Assembly (NCBI GenBank): GCA_018056245.1
Contig: JAGPFZ010000003.1
Location: 49,540-113,539 of the forward strand
Source: Bacteroidales bacterium
GTDB lineage: Bacteria; Bacteroidota; Bacteroidia; Bacteroidales; VadinHA17
Length of the DNA: 64,000 bases
Direction: 5' to 3'
The notes beneath the pieces were generated by a model. That model was given only the letters and a program-made list of their open reading frames with translations. It did not search any database and was not told where the DNA came from. The position numbers were made by a program, and so were the translations under genes. Below, one piece after another: positions 27,787 through 37,101 of this stretch (position 1 is its first letter; every line of letters begins with the position of its first letter).

Positions 27787-30402
27787 CTATTGTAAATCAA
27801 TTTCAATGAAATTTCCGGTTTGCCTTTTTTGGAATAAGCTTTTTATATTGTCATCCATGGTAAAATAGATGATCTGCCACCCTTTTCTAGAAAGCTCGCA
27901 CACAGTATTAACGAGCATTTCCCGTTTATTATAATCGGAATGCTGAAAGGCGTCGTCAAGAATCAAAAAGGCGGAATCCTGTCTGAAAAGCCTTTTAAGG
28001 AAGCCGATCCTCAATGCAATCATAACCTGTTCCCTTGCACCGGTGCTCAGATCCCTGATATAAAAATCCCTGAATTCATCCGAAATTTTTACCCTTAAAT
28101 CTTCAAACGCCAGTTGATTGTACCTGCCGGTGACATTATAGAGAATGTTGCGCATATCATCTGAATTAAGACTCTCTATTAGCTTGACGTCTTCTTCCTG
28201 CTGAAGTTCCAGAATAGTATTGTGTAGAAGGCTACCTGCAAAGATTTCAGCCTCTAAGTTTTCGATTTCCTGTTCAGTAATTTCCTTTCTTTTGTATAAC
28301 AGGTCAATTAAATCATTCCAGCTTGTGCTTGCATCTGCACGGGTTATTGATATCAATTCAGTTCGCAGCACTCTTAATTTTTCTTCTTCTCTGGCAATAT
28401 CATCGGCTACTGACTGTAATTGTCTGTCTATCAAATCAAGTTCTTCCTGACGGAACTCGATTCCGGGATCATTAGTTATATATTCCGATTCCGAAACTCC
28501 AAGTCCTTTGAGTTCGCCTTTCAGATGTTCCGCCTTCTCCTTTAATTCATTCCGGCGGGCAGTGAGCTCATGAAGTTTATGTTGCCATTCATTTTCAGAT
28601 ATTTCTCTGCCGGTCAGATTTATAAATGATTGAATGATCTCATTTGTTAATCCGGACATTTCATTCTGGATATTTGCTATTTCAGATTCTATATCGGACG
28701 CCCTTTTTAGTAATTCTTTAAGCCGTGTCAATTCAGTTTTGGTTTCTTCGAGTAGATTTTTATCAAATTCAATTCCAGGATCTTCCTTTTCATATTCAGA
28801 TTCATCCACTTCAAGACCAGATAGTTTTTCTTTTAACTGCTGTTGTTCCTCAAGTATTGTATTTCTCTTTTGCCTTAACTGTGAAATAATTTCATTCCAG
28901 TTTTGTGCTTCATCTCCATCGGCTTTCAGCCTTCCGAATCCATCTCTGATTGACAGTACACAAGATTCAAGTTCAGTTTCAAGACGTTTCAGGTCAGATG
29001 TAAGTAAATCGAACTGATTATGGTATTTCTCCTGCTCGTTAAGTTTAGATTCAAGTTGAGTCAGGCTTTTAAGTTCTTCGCCGAAACGATTTCTAAATTC
29101 TTTTTCGATTTCCTCCAGTTCCTGCACATGCTTGTAAGGTGTGAAGGATTTACGGAGTTTCAGGAAATAGAATATTGTGACTGCTGTGCCGGCTAAAATT
29201 AATGATATGCCGGCTATCTTCTGATCGAGCAAAACTCCAGCCAGTCCTCCTGCAGTTAATAATGCTATAAGAACAATTATAAAAACAGGAGGTTCTTTAT
29301 ATGTTTTCGCAGCAGTTAAAAATCTGCTATAGTTTTCCTTTGCCGACTTAAGCCAGTTATAGTCTTTTGATTTTTCTTTTAACTCAACTACCAACTTATT
29401 GCGGCTATTGAGTTCATTTTTTTTATCGTGATATCTCGAAATATTCTGTTCGGTTTTATTTATCTCCTCTTCAGGCAGAATTCTTAATTTCTCATTCAAT
29501 AATTTAAGATTTTCAGCAATCCCATAAGCTTTATGCTGCTTTGCTTTAATCAGCAGCTTTTGTTTTGCTTCCATATCGGGCAATACGGCAGTTTCTTCCG
29601 TAATTTTCTTATATTCTTTATTTAATGATTCAAGACGATTTTTATATTGTTCGTATCCGGAAATCAATTCACCAAGCCTTTCCAGTAAACTATCAGGGAT
29701 TTCTTCAATATTTTCCTGAAGTCTCTTTATCTCTTCTGATAATCTGTATGCTTTGAATTTTCGTGCTTTAAGGAGTAAATCCTTATCCTTTTTCAGTTTT
29801 TCTGCTTTGAGTTTCAGATCTTTTATTGACCAATGGCCTGATTCATTATTTAGTTTATTTATGCTATCATTTATCTTGTTAAGTTCTTCTTTTACTTGAT
29901 AATAATCTTTCCCTTTTCCTTTTCTGTCAATCCTGACTTCCGGTGCTATATCTGCCTGTTTAATAACTAAAGGGATTTTACTATCAATGGCGTCGAGAAC
30001 CTTACGATAAGAAAGAAGGTCTTTTATTATTGATTTGTCAATGCCATCCTCAGTTTTAACAATTTCCGTTTCACCTTCTTTTATTACAAGAAGATTTACG
30101 AGAGAAGGAGGAAGTCCACGGTTATCTTTTTCCAGATAATCTTCCAGTTTTGTGCCTTTATCGGGCTTGAAATCAACAGGTTTATCACCAAGTCCGGTAA
30201 TAGTAATCTTACCTTTGCCAGTTTTACGAAGATAACCCCATGGATTTTTATTTTTGAACAGACAATGGATGATAAATTCTGTAAGGAACGATTTCCCCCC
30301 TTCGTTTCTGCTGTAAATAAGATTCAAATCACCTAATTCATGGCTGAATATTTTCACAGGTCCGCAGTCTTCCGCTGTTATTTGTTTTATTCTGATACTC
30401 AT
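27787..30402 (-). CDS. SbcC/RecN-like coiled-coil ATPase with central membrane segments (YhaN type)
   Basis: An 871-residue ABC-type ATPase: N-terminal Walker A (SRNEGGKS, about residue 33-40), long coiled coils, a central hydrophobic pair (about residues 373-420), more coiled coil, then the signature LSTGAREQ and Walker B FLILDDAF. Arrangement is that of YhaN of Bacillus, which has a central membrane segment, rather than SbcC with a zinc hook; no CxxC hook is seen. Walker A departs from GxxGxGKS in its first Gly. It starts with the last base of the phosphoesterase stop (TAATG), so the two are translationally coupled. Together they should form a nuclease-ATPase acting on DNA ends, possibly at the membrane. 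Confidence 0.85.
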   Translation of the reverse strand: MSIRIKQITAEDCGPVKIFSHELGDLNLIYSRNEGGKSFLTEFIIHCLFKNKNPWGYLRKTGKGKITITGLGDKPVDFKPDKGTKLEDYLEKDNRGLPPSLVNLLVIKEGETEIVKTEDGIDKSIIKDLLSYRKVLDAIDSKIPLVIKQADIAPEVRIDRKGKGKDYYQVKEELNKINDSINKLNNESGHWSIKDLKLKAEKLKKDKDLLLKARKFKAYRLSEEIKRLQENIEEIPDSLLERLGELISGYEQYKNRLESLNKEYKKITEETAVLPDMEAKQKLLIKAKQHKAYGIAENLKLLNEKLRILPEEEINKTEQNISRYHDKKNELNSRNKLVVELKEKSKDYNWLKSAKENYSRFLTAAKTYKEPPVFIIVLIALLTAGGLAGVLLDQKIAGISLILAGTAVTIFYFLKLRKSFTPYKHVQELEEIEKEFRNRFGEELKSLTQLESKLNEQEKYHNQFDLLTSDLKRLETELESCVLSIRDGFGRLKADGDEAQNWNEIISQLRQKRNTILEEQQQLKEKLSGLEVDESEYEKEDPGIEFDKNLLEETKTELTRLKELLKRASDIESEIANIQNEMSGLTNEIIQSFINLTGREISENEWQHKLHELTARRNELKEKAEHLKGELKGLGVSESEYITNDPGIEFRQEELDLIDRQLQSVADDIAREEEKLRVLRTELISITRADASTSWNDLIDLLYKRKEITEQEIENLEAEIFAGSLLHNTILELQQEEDVKLIESLNSDDMRNILYNVTGRYNQLAFEDLRVKISDEFRDFYIRDLSTGAREQVMIALRIGFLKRLFRQDSAFLILDDAFQHSDYNKREMLVNTVCELSRKGWQIIYFTMDDNIKSLFQKRQTGNFIEIDLQ

Positions 30403-31457
30403 TATTTATCAATAAAAATGAACTCCATAATTTTTTCCAGTAGCTTTTCTTCAGAAGCATTTCCTGGTAGCTTTTTTATTTTTTCTCTCACTTTTTCAAG
30501 AAGAATTATTCTTTCTTCTTCCATAGTTTGAACAACTTTTACATCTGATAAATCAGGGCCGTCAACATCATAAAAGCTGATTCCCTTTTGTCCGATATGT
30601 CTAGTTATTGAGTCTTTAAGTTTTGTCAGGTCGTTCGAGAAACCATTGATGAAAAGCCTTAGTCTGACGCGTTTTTGTTCGTCGGGAGTCAGGTTCCAGT
30701 TTGAAATCATTCTGTCAATCGAATTCTTTATGATTTCTGTTTCGTTTTCAACGGGAAAAGTCATAAGTGTTTCTTTCATGAAGATCGTACCTGTATTGAT
30801 GAATATTGATTCAAAGGAGTTATTTCCGGTATCATAAATCAGGAATCTCCTTTTACCGGTCTCATTTATTTCGAGGCCGCATGGTGAGCCCGGATATATT
30901 ACCCTGCCCGATTCCATAGGTTTGTGAATGTGGCCAGGGATTACTCTCATAGGGTTAAATTTGGTTATTGCCGTAACTGAAAGCGGCATATATACTCCGG
31001 GTTCATAAAGGTTGGCAGTTCTCCCGGATGAGTAGTAATCGCCGTGTGCGATTAATATCCATTTTTCGGGAATTTCATTGTCATGAAAGAATTCCGCAAT
31101 ATATTCGTCCATTGTCCCGGCCGCATCATAAGGAATGAAAAGGAACGATGTATTATCAAAGACTTTTGTGCCTGATTTATTGATTACTTCAATATTGTCG
31201 GCAGGAAAAAATCTTTTATCAATTTCGGTATCGTGATTACCTGGAATCAAAGTAATTTGAATATGATTGAATTTTGTACAGAGGGAATTAAAGTCGTTAT
31301 AACTATATGCTTCGCGGTTGAAAGTATCGCCTGCGATTATCAGTTGATTGATTTTTCTATTGGTAAGTTCGTTTAGAATAAATTCCAGCGCATCATATCT
31401 TTCAGGTGTCTCTCCTGAAGTCTTAAGATGTAAATCGGCAGTAAATGCTATTTTCAT
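30402..31457 (-). CDS. Metallophosphoesterase, SbcD/Mre11-like (YhaO type)
   Basis: A 351-residue calcineurin-type phosphoesterase. Motifs for the two-metal site are visible in order: DLHLKT, GDTFN, GNHDTEID, AHGDYYSSG and GHIHKP. A C-terminal extension (about residues 220-351) is helical and would bind the partner ATPase. It is the first gene of a two-gene operon and overlaps the ATPase start by one base. The pair resembles YhaO-YhaN. Predicted role: DNA double-strand-end processing nuclease. Confidence 0.88.
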   Translation of the reverse strand: MKIAFTADLHLKTSGETPERYDALEFILNELTNRKINQLIIAGDTFNREAYSYNDFNSLCTKFNHIQITLIPGNHDTEIDKRFFPADNIEVINKSGTKVFDNTSFLFIPYDAAGTMDEYIAEFFHDNEIPEKWILIAHGDYYSSGRTANLYEPGVYMPLSVTAITKFNPMRVIPGHIHKPMESGRVIYPGSPCGLEINETGKRRFLIYDTGNNSFESIFINTGTIFMKETLMTFPVENETEIIKNSIDRMISNWNLTPDEQKRVRLRLFINGFSNDLTKLKDSITRHIGQKGISFYDVDGPDLSDVKVVQTMEEERIILLEKVREKIKKLPGNASEEKLLEKIMEFIFIDK

Positions 31458-31513
31458 TATTTATCTTGTTGAATACGGTTATGACTTAAAAATAGAGTTC
31501 GATTTTAACTTTT

Positions 31514-31539
31514 GTCGGACTAAAATAAAAAAATAAAGG
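31514..31539 (+). repeat. Possible solitary insertion-sequence end
   Basis: These 26 bases (starting GTCGGACTAAAATAAA) match, in 23 of 26 positions, the reverse complement of 37388-37413 next to the IS4-type transposase remnant. The outer end would be at 31514 with the interior facing the truncated GH38 gene. The A+T-rich part could be a chance match; the GTC(G/C)GACT core is the informative part. Confidence 0.4.
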
Positions 31540-31542
31540 ATA

Positions 31543-32455
31543 TTATAGAATATTTTTACCGGATGGAGAAGGAACAGGTTGGGAAATTTTTTCAGCCGTG
31601 ATAAGTGCTTCTTCGCTCTGCCGGTTGAGTTTTTTTATTTCTGTCCATGCGGTATAACATCCGACAGCGTGATGCTGGAGAGCATCCTTAACAACCGGCA
31701 GATTTAAAGTATTATCCTCCCTTATCTCTTTGAAATAGCGTTCAGGTGTACTGAAAATTACTACAGGGGCTTCTTTTTCTTTCTGGAGTTGGAGCATGGA
31801 GTTTATATATTCTTTTGTTGCACCTCCTCCATGGTCGCCTGCGCCATAGAACGACATAAAGCTTTTAACGGCTGGTTTTTAAACTGGGCAATTATCTTCT
31901 TTATTCTATTTTTTATAGGAGCGGTATCGTTGTAACTTATAGGTATTCTGTAATTAAGTATTTGTGTTCCATCAGGGCCTTCCCAGAGGAAGATATCTGA
32001 GGGAAGTGATTTTTTATGTGGCTGAGGCCTCATAAAAACGTAATTTTCCATTCCCTGAAGTTTGAAAATCTGTGGCAGGGTGCTGGCATGGCCGAACGAG
32101 TCGGGATTGAATGCAACTGTTGCACGGCAGCCTAAAAGTTTTTCAAAGGTTAGCTGGCCGTAAAACGAAAGTCTGGCGTTTCATTCATTCTATCGAGCGC
32201 TGAACGGAAGGTGCTGTGTACAACTGAAACACCTTCGGAGCATGGCCAAAGCCATACAGGGTCAATATGAGCCTGGTCTATCATGTGAAACCTTAACTTC
32301 GAAGCATTAGCAGGCCATGAGTTGGATTGCATTTGACTGTTGCCATAAACCCTAAGTTCCGGAAATAAAGCAAAAGCCGCAGTGCCTGCGGGAGTACGGT
32401 TGATAAATGTCTTTCGTGAAATATGGCTCTTATTGTTTGATTTTTCCTTTTTCAT
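31543..32455 (-). pseudogene. GH38 alpha-mannosidase remnant
   Basis: Three reading frames together read as the N-terminal third of a GH38 alpha-mannosidase. Frame one (start 32455) has MIDQAHIDPVWLWPCSEG, the zinc-binding HxDPVW block, and stops at 32150. A second frame, open from about 32163, continues YGQLTFEKLLG, then FNPDSFGHASTLPQI, skipping roughly 50-60 residues expected between; it stops at 31803. A third frame resumes MSFYGAGDHGGGATKE and ends at 31543, with the remaining two thirds of the enzyme missing. So there is one deletion with frameshift (near 32160), one small frameshift (near 31857), and a 3' truncation. Not functional. The leader SRKTFINRT looks like an eroded Tat signal. 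Confidence 0.88.
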
Positions 32456-32607
32456 GTTTAAGTAATTTATTTAGAATCTTTTAATATGATAATATTAAGA
32501 ATCTTTATTAATAGCACGCGTATAACGCGGAAAGAAGGGATTTTTGCGGATTAGAATATCTATGATTAGCAGTCGCAACTGTTTCATCTGTTGCATCACC
32601 TGTTATT

Positions 32608-33588
32608 TCAAAACCTGTCTTTATAAACTGCAACACATAACGCGGCATAATCGCCTAATGATTCACCAAGTTCAGCCGGTTTAATTTTACATACCTCAAG
32701 TGCTTCAGGAAGAGCTTCTTTCTTCAATACTTTTTCGACGACCGGCTTAAAAAGCGATTCGTTGCGCGTATAAATGCTTCCAATGACTATGCATTCAGGG
32801 TTAATAATGTCAATCAGTATAGCAAGTCCTCTACCCAGATATTCGGCCGCTGTATTAATTATTTCACTGGCCACGGGGTCACCGTTCAACGCAGCCAGGG
32901 TCACAATTCTGGTGTCTATTTCGTCAATCTTTTCAATAGATGGGCAGAAACTTACTTTTTCATTATTTGCAAGTCGTGCCGATACAACTGATTTTGCCAG
33001 CCGTGCAATACCTCCGCCGCTGCAAAAACCTTCAAAAGAGCCGGCTTTTCCATAGCCAACCGGGCCGTCTTCAGCGAGCCTTATATGTCCCACTTCACCG
33101 GCATTATTGTTTGTTCCGCAGTAAAGCCTGCCGTTAAGTATTAATCCTGCTCCCATGCCGGTGCCGAAAGTCAGAAAGACCATATTGGAAGTTCCTTTTC
33201 CTGCACCCATAAGCCACTCAGCCAGGGCGCATGCGTTTGCATCATTCTGTATGGCTACAGGTATTCCGAATCTTTCTTCGAACAATTTAACTATTGGAAT
33301 ATTGTACCATCCTGGCAGGTTTGGAGGTGATTGTATAATTCCACGGATATTATCAAGAGGACCGCCGCAACTTATGCCGATTGACTTTACTGAACCGAGG
33401 TCGGCTTTATTCTTTTTCATTATCCGTTCAATCGTAGTTTGCAGATAGTTTATCATCCGATATGGTTCTGGATACTCTCTGGTTAAGACTGTCTCTTTAT
33501 CGGTAACGGACATATTATCGCCTTCATAAAGTTTACCAAGTAAAACTGAGCATTTGGTTCCGCCAATATCTATTCCTATAATGTTCAT
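32608..33588 (-). CDS. ROK-family sugar kinase without the zinc cysteines
   Basis: A 326-residue cytoplasmic kinase. DIGGTK at the N-terminus (residues 6-11) is the ATP-binding phosphate-1 motif; QNDANACALAEW contains the catalytic Asp; FLTFGTGMGAGLI is phosphate-2. The usual ROK zinc motif (CxCGxxGCxE) is replaced by GPVGYGKAGSFEGFCSG after the conserved GH of GEVGHI, so the zinc-binding cysteines are missing. Such proteins are seen in a ROK subgroup. The substrate could be glucose or N-acetylmannosamine. It has no DNA-binding N-terminus, so it is a kinase and not a repressor. Divergent from the sulfatase gene. Confidence 0.85.
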   Translation of the reverse strand: MNIIGIDIGGTKCSVLLGKLYEGDNMSVTDKETVLTREYPEPYRMINYLQTTIERIMKKNKADLGSVKSIGISCGGPLDNIRGIIQSPPNLPGWYNIPIVKLFEERFGIPVAIQNDANACALAEWLMGAGKGTSNMVFLTFGTGMGAGLILNGRLYCGTNNNAGEVGHIRLAEDGPVGYGKAGSFEGFCSGGGIARLAKSVVSARLANNEKVSFCPSIEKIDEIDTRIVTLAALNGDPVASEIINTAAEYLGRGLAILIDIINPECIVIGSIYTRNESLFKPVVEKVLKKEALPEALEVCKIKPAELGESLGDYAALCVAVYKDRF

Positions 33589-33823
33589 AGTTTATGACTT
33601 AATGCTTATTCATTTTATTATCTAAAGATAAAAATAATAAACAGGCATATATGAAAAGTTTAAAATAAAAAGATTTTAAATAAGTATATTTTCTACTGAT
33701 TTATGAATAAAAATTAAATTCGCCTTTTTAATTTATGCTTAACTCTGTAATTCTATTGAATACAGAATAAAGATCAGAATAATACAATTTAGTATTAAGT
33801 CAAAAAGATAAGTAGTAAATAGA

Positions 33824-35758
33824 GTGAATAAAAATATAATTTTCAAAAACGCCTTTACAGTCCTGATTTACAGGATTGCTCTGATTATGTTTCTTCTTAC
33901 TCTTTCGAGAATTGGATTCTGGCTATTCAATCACGACATGTTTTCTGCTCTCACCAGAAGAGAGTTTTTTTCGGCGCTACGCGGAGGTGTAGTGTTCGAT
34001 TTGTCGGCAGTTGTTTATTATAACATGCTTTTTATTTTGATGCAGGCTATCCCTTTCGATATCAGATATAACAAGGTTTATCAGGAGATATCGAAATGGA
34101 TATTTTTTGTTGTAAACTTTCTGATACTTGCGATGAACGGTGCGGATTGTATTTATTACAGATTTTTAGGGAAGCGGGCAACAGCTGATGTCTTTGGTAC
34201 ATTCAGGAATGAGGAGAACCTCGGGAAGCTCTTTTTTAAATTTATGACCGATTACTGGCAGGTAACGCTTTTCACGCTTTTGCTTGTAGTATTGATGGTT
34301 TATCTTTATGGGAAGGTAAAGCCTGAAAAACCCGCTCATAGGAATAAGTTTGTATATTTTGGAGTGAATTTTATTATCTTCCCGTTTACAATTTTGTTTA
34401 TTGTTGGCGCTGCCCGTGGAGGGTTTAAACACTCCACACGGCCGATAACCATAAGCAATGCAGCCAGGTATGTAAACGATCCTCGAAACGTTGGGGTAGT
34501 TCTTAATACTCCTTTCAGCATTCTTCGCACATGGGGAAAAAAAGAGCTTGTATGCTATAATTTTTTTAATGAGGAACAACTTGTGAAGATTTATAATCCT
34601 CATTACAAACCTGCCCCTATGGGAAACTTTCGTCAACTCAACGTAATTATAATTATATTGGAAAGTTTTGGAAGAGAATATATAGGATTTTATAATAAAA
34701 ATCTAAACGGAGGAAGTTATAAGGGCTATACTCCATTTCTTGATTCTCTTCTTGCAGAAAGTCTGACCTTTGATGCCAGTCTGGCAAACGGTAATAAATC
34801 AATTGATGCTATGCCTTCGATTCTGGCTTCTTTGCCTTCGCTCGAGACGCCTTATATCATATCGCACTATGCCAATAATACGATTAATGGTTTACCATCA
34901 CTTCTAAGGAAGAAGGGTTATTATTCCGCTTTTTTCCATGGTGCTCCTAACGGTTCAATGGGTTTTGATTCATTTTCAAAAATGGGTGGTTTCGAAGATT
35001 ATTTCGGTAAAAATGAATATCCGGGACGCAAGGAAGATTACGACGGTATGTGGGGTTTGTGGGATGAACCTTTTATGCAGTTTTTTGCGTCGAAACTCGA
35101 TGCTTTTAAGCAACCCTTTGTTGCTTCGATTTTTACAATCTCGTCGCATCATCCGTTTAAGGTGCCAGAAAAGTATGAAAAGATATTTGAGGATGGACCT
35201 ATACCTATTTGTAAAACAATAAGATACAGCGATTATGCTCTAAGGCGATTCTTCGATGAAGTAAAGGAGAAGCCATGGTTCGACAGTACTCTTTTTGTGA
35301 TAACTGCCGATCATACAAACGAAATAATTTTCAAAGAATATCAAAATACTTTAGGTCATTTCAGCGTTCCGGTTGCTTTTTATATGCATAACAGTAGTCT
35401 TAAAGGGGTAAAAAACCGGATAACCCAGCAGATTGACATTATGCCATCTGTACTTGGTTTTCTTAATTACGATGAAGAATATATTGCATTTGGCAATAAC
35501 GTGTTCGATGAAGATTCGGAATCTTTTGCATTTAATACGATAGGAAATACTTACTGTCTGTTTATGGACGACTATGTTCTTGAAATGATAGATAATAAAA
35601 CTGTAAGGTTGATCAATTATAAAAATGACAGATACTTTGAAAAGAATCTTGCAGGACAGCTTCCCGATATTCAGGAAAGGATGGAAGAGAAACTTCGGGC
35701 GATTATTCAGACATACAATTGCAGGCTATTGAATAATAATCTTACAGTAAAAAACTAA
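33824..35758 (+). CDS. LTA synthase-family membrane sulfatase
   Basis: A 644-residue protein whose start is GTG at 33824; the first ATG-encoded Met, at residue 22, is within the first membrane segment. It has about five hydrophobic segments (residues 1-200), then an extracytoplasmic sulfatase-like domain (about residues 270-620): NVIIIILESFGREYIGFY with the metal Glu, GNKSIDAMPS with the probable Ser nucleophile, and VITADHTNEI with the Asp-His metal ligands. In Gram-negative organisms this family transfers phosphoglycerol or phosphoethanolamine to envelope glycans or lipids; teichoic acid synthesis is not expected. It is divergent from the ROK gene. Confidence 0.87.
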   Translation: MNKNIIFKNAFTVLIYRIALIMFLLTLSRIGFWLFNHDMFSALTRREFFSALRGGVVFDLSAVVYYNMLFILMQAIPFDIRYNKVYQEISKWIFFVVNFLILAMNGADCIYYRFLGKRATADVFGTFRNEENLGKLFFKFMTDYWQVTLFTLLLVVLMVYLYGKVKPEKPAHRNKFVYFGVNFIIFPFTILFIVGAARGGFKHSTRPITISNAARYVNDPRNVGVVLNTPFSILRTWGKKELVCYNFFNEEQLVKIYNPHYKPAPMGNFRQLNVIIIILESFGREYIGFYNKNLNGGSYKGYTPFLDSLLAESLTFDASLANGNKSIDAMPSILASLPSLETPYIISHYANNTINGLPSLLRKKGYYSAFFHGAPNGSMGFDSFSKMGGFEDYFGKNEYPGRKEDYDGMWGLWDEPFMQFFASKLDAFKQPFVASIFTISSHHPFKVPEKYEKIFEDGPIPICKTIRYSDYALRRFFDEVKEKPWFDSTLFVITADHTNEIIFKEYQNTLGHFSVPVAFYMHNSSLKGVKNRITQQIDIMPSVLGFLNYDEEYIAFGNNVFDEDSESFAFNTIGNTYCLFMDDYVLEMIDNKTVRLINYKNDRYFEKNLAGQLPDIQERMEEKLRAIIQTYNCRLLNNNLTVKN

Positions 35759-35883
35759 AGATAACAGATTGGGATTTTTTCAAGATTTAGTGTAAAATTT
35801 ATTTAAAATTGATTTTCACGAAATGATTTTGTTTAACTTTAGGCTTCATACAAGTAAGAAGTATGTACTAAAATAGTCAAAAT

Positions 35884-36735
35884 ATGAATACACGTCGTGA
35901 TTTTATAAGGCTGACAGGAGCAGGGCTTCTTGCGGCCGGAACAGTACCGGTTTTCGGAAAGGAAGCTGTCAGTGAAGCTGCGCAAGTAGAACCAGGCAAA
36001 AAGAAAGCAGATCTGTTCAGTATAGGAATGGCAGGTTATACGTTTGCTCAGGTGCCAATAGAAAAGGCAATTGAGATAATGAAGCGAGTAAATGTTTTGA
36101 ATCTTTCATTGAAGGATGTATATCTGCCGATGAACAGTACTCCAGAAACGATAAAATCAGTTATCGGAAGGCTCAAATCGGAAGGAATAACGGTTTACAC
36201 TGTCGGAGTTGTTTATATGAAAAGCGAGCAGGAGGTAGATCGGGCGTTTGAATATGCAAAAAATGCAGGAGTGAAGATGATAGTCGGCGCGCCGAATTAT
36301 GAACTTTTGCCTTATGTGGAGAAGAAGGTGAAGGATTATGATATGAGGCTGGCAATTCACAACCATGGACCCGATAATCCGCTTTTCCCGAATGCCACGG
36401 ATATCTGGAATCATATTAAAGACATGGATGCGAGGATGGGGATTTGTCTGGATATCGGCCATACGGTGCGCGACGGTGCCGACCCATCGGTTGATGCTGA
36501 TCGTTATAGTAAGCGACTTTTTGATATACACATCAAAGATGTGACCGATGCATCAAAGGCCGGTAGAACTGTGGAGATGGGCAGGGGAGTGATAGATATA
36601 CCGAAGTTTGTCGCCACACTTCGCAAGATTAAATACAGCGGCATGTGCAGTCTGGAGTATGAAAAAGATATGAAAGATCCTCTGGCAGGGATAGCAGAGT
36701 CTATTGGATATTTCAAGGGAGTTATGGCAGTGTGA
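35884..36735 (+). CDS. Exported sugar isomerase/epimerase-like TIM barrel protein (Tat-type signal)
   Basis: A 283-residue protein beginning NTRRDFIRLTGAGLLAAG, a twin-arginine signal, so it would work in the periplasm. The mature part is a xylose isomerase-like barrel with candidate metal ligands in IHNHGPD, CLDIGHTVRDG, DIHIKDVTD and SLEYEKDM. Exported members of this family are frequent in Bacteroidota, often beside keto-sugar and DUF1080 proteins. The substrate is unknown. It follows the sulfatase after 125 bp on the same strand but there is no evidence that they share a transcript. Confidence 0.85.
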   Translation: MNTRRDFIRLTGAGLLAAGTVPVFGKEAVSEAAQVEPGKKKADLFSIGMAGYTFAQVPIEKAIEIMKRVNVLNLSLKDVYLPMNSTPETIKSVIGRLKSEGITVYTVGVVYMKSEQEVDRAFEYAKNAGVKMIVGAPNYELLPYVEKKVKDYDMRLAIHNHGPDNPLFPNATDIWNHIKDMDARMGICLDIGHTVRDGADPSVDADRYSKRLFDIHIKDVTDASKAGRTVEMGRGVIDIPKFVATLRKIKYSGMCSLEYEKDMKDPLAGIAESIGYFKGVMAV

Positions 36736-36841
36736 TGCTGTGTGTTGCCTGGTACTGGCTGCTGGGTACACAAGGTGCTGAATGTATAAATTGATTTAGC
36801 TAAAACTTCGTTGTGTAAGCACAATTCAATTAAGCATTATA

Positions 36842-36872
36842 TTTTGTATAATAAAAATTTCAACTAATTTTG
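36842..36872 (+). promoter_or_regulatory. Promoter of tRNA-Asp
   Basis: TTTTG (36842-36846) as -33 and TAATTTTG (36865-36872) as -7, 18 nt apart, match the Bacteroidota TTTG/TAnnTTTG promoter. The tRNA begins 43 nt after the -7 box. Confidence 0.65.
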
Positions 36873-36914
36873 CACAGCATTGTTCGCCTTTGGAAAGCAA
36901 CGGCGGACAATCAT

Positions 36915-36988
36915 GGTGCGGTAGTTCAGATGGTTAGAATACCGGCCTGTCACGCCGGGGGTCGCGGGTTCGAGCCCCGTCCGCACCG
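36915..36988 (+). tRNA. tRNA-Asp (anticodon GTC)
   Basis: A full cloverleaf is visible: acceptor GGTGCGG (36915-36921) with CCGCACC (36981-36987), discriminator G, D-stem GTTC/GAAT, anticodon stem CCGGC/GCCGG with loop CTGTCAC, and T-stem GCGGG/CCCGT with TTCGAGC loop. CCA is not encoded. Confidence 0.97.
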
Positions 36989-37101
36989 CGGGATTTAGAG
37001 GAGAGGGTGTATGGATTTACTTTTAAATCTTCTTTTCGTGCTTCGCAGTAGCTCATTTACGTCCATATTGCTTATCAGATGGATTTGAACCAACGAGGCT
37101 A

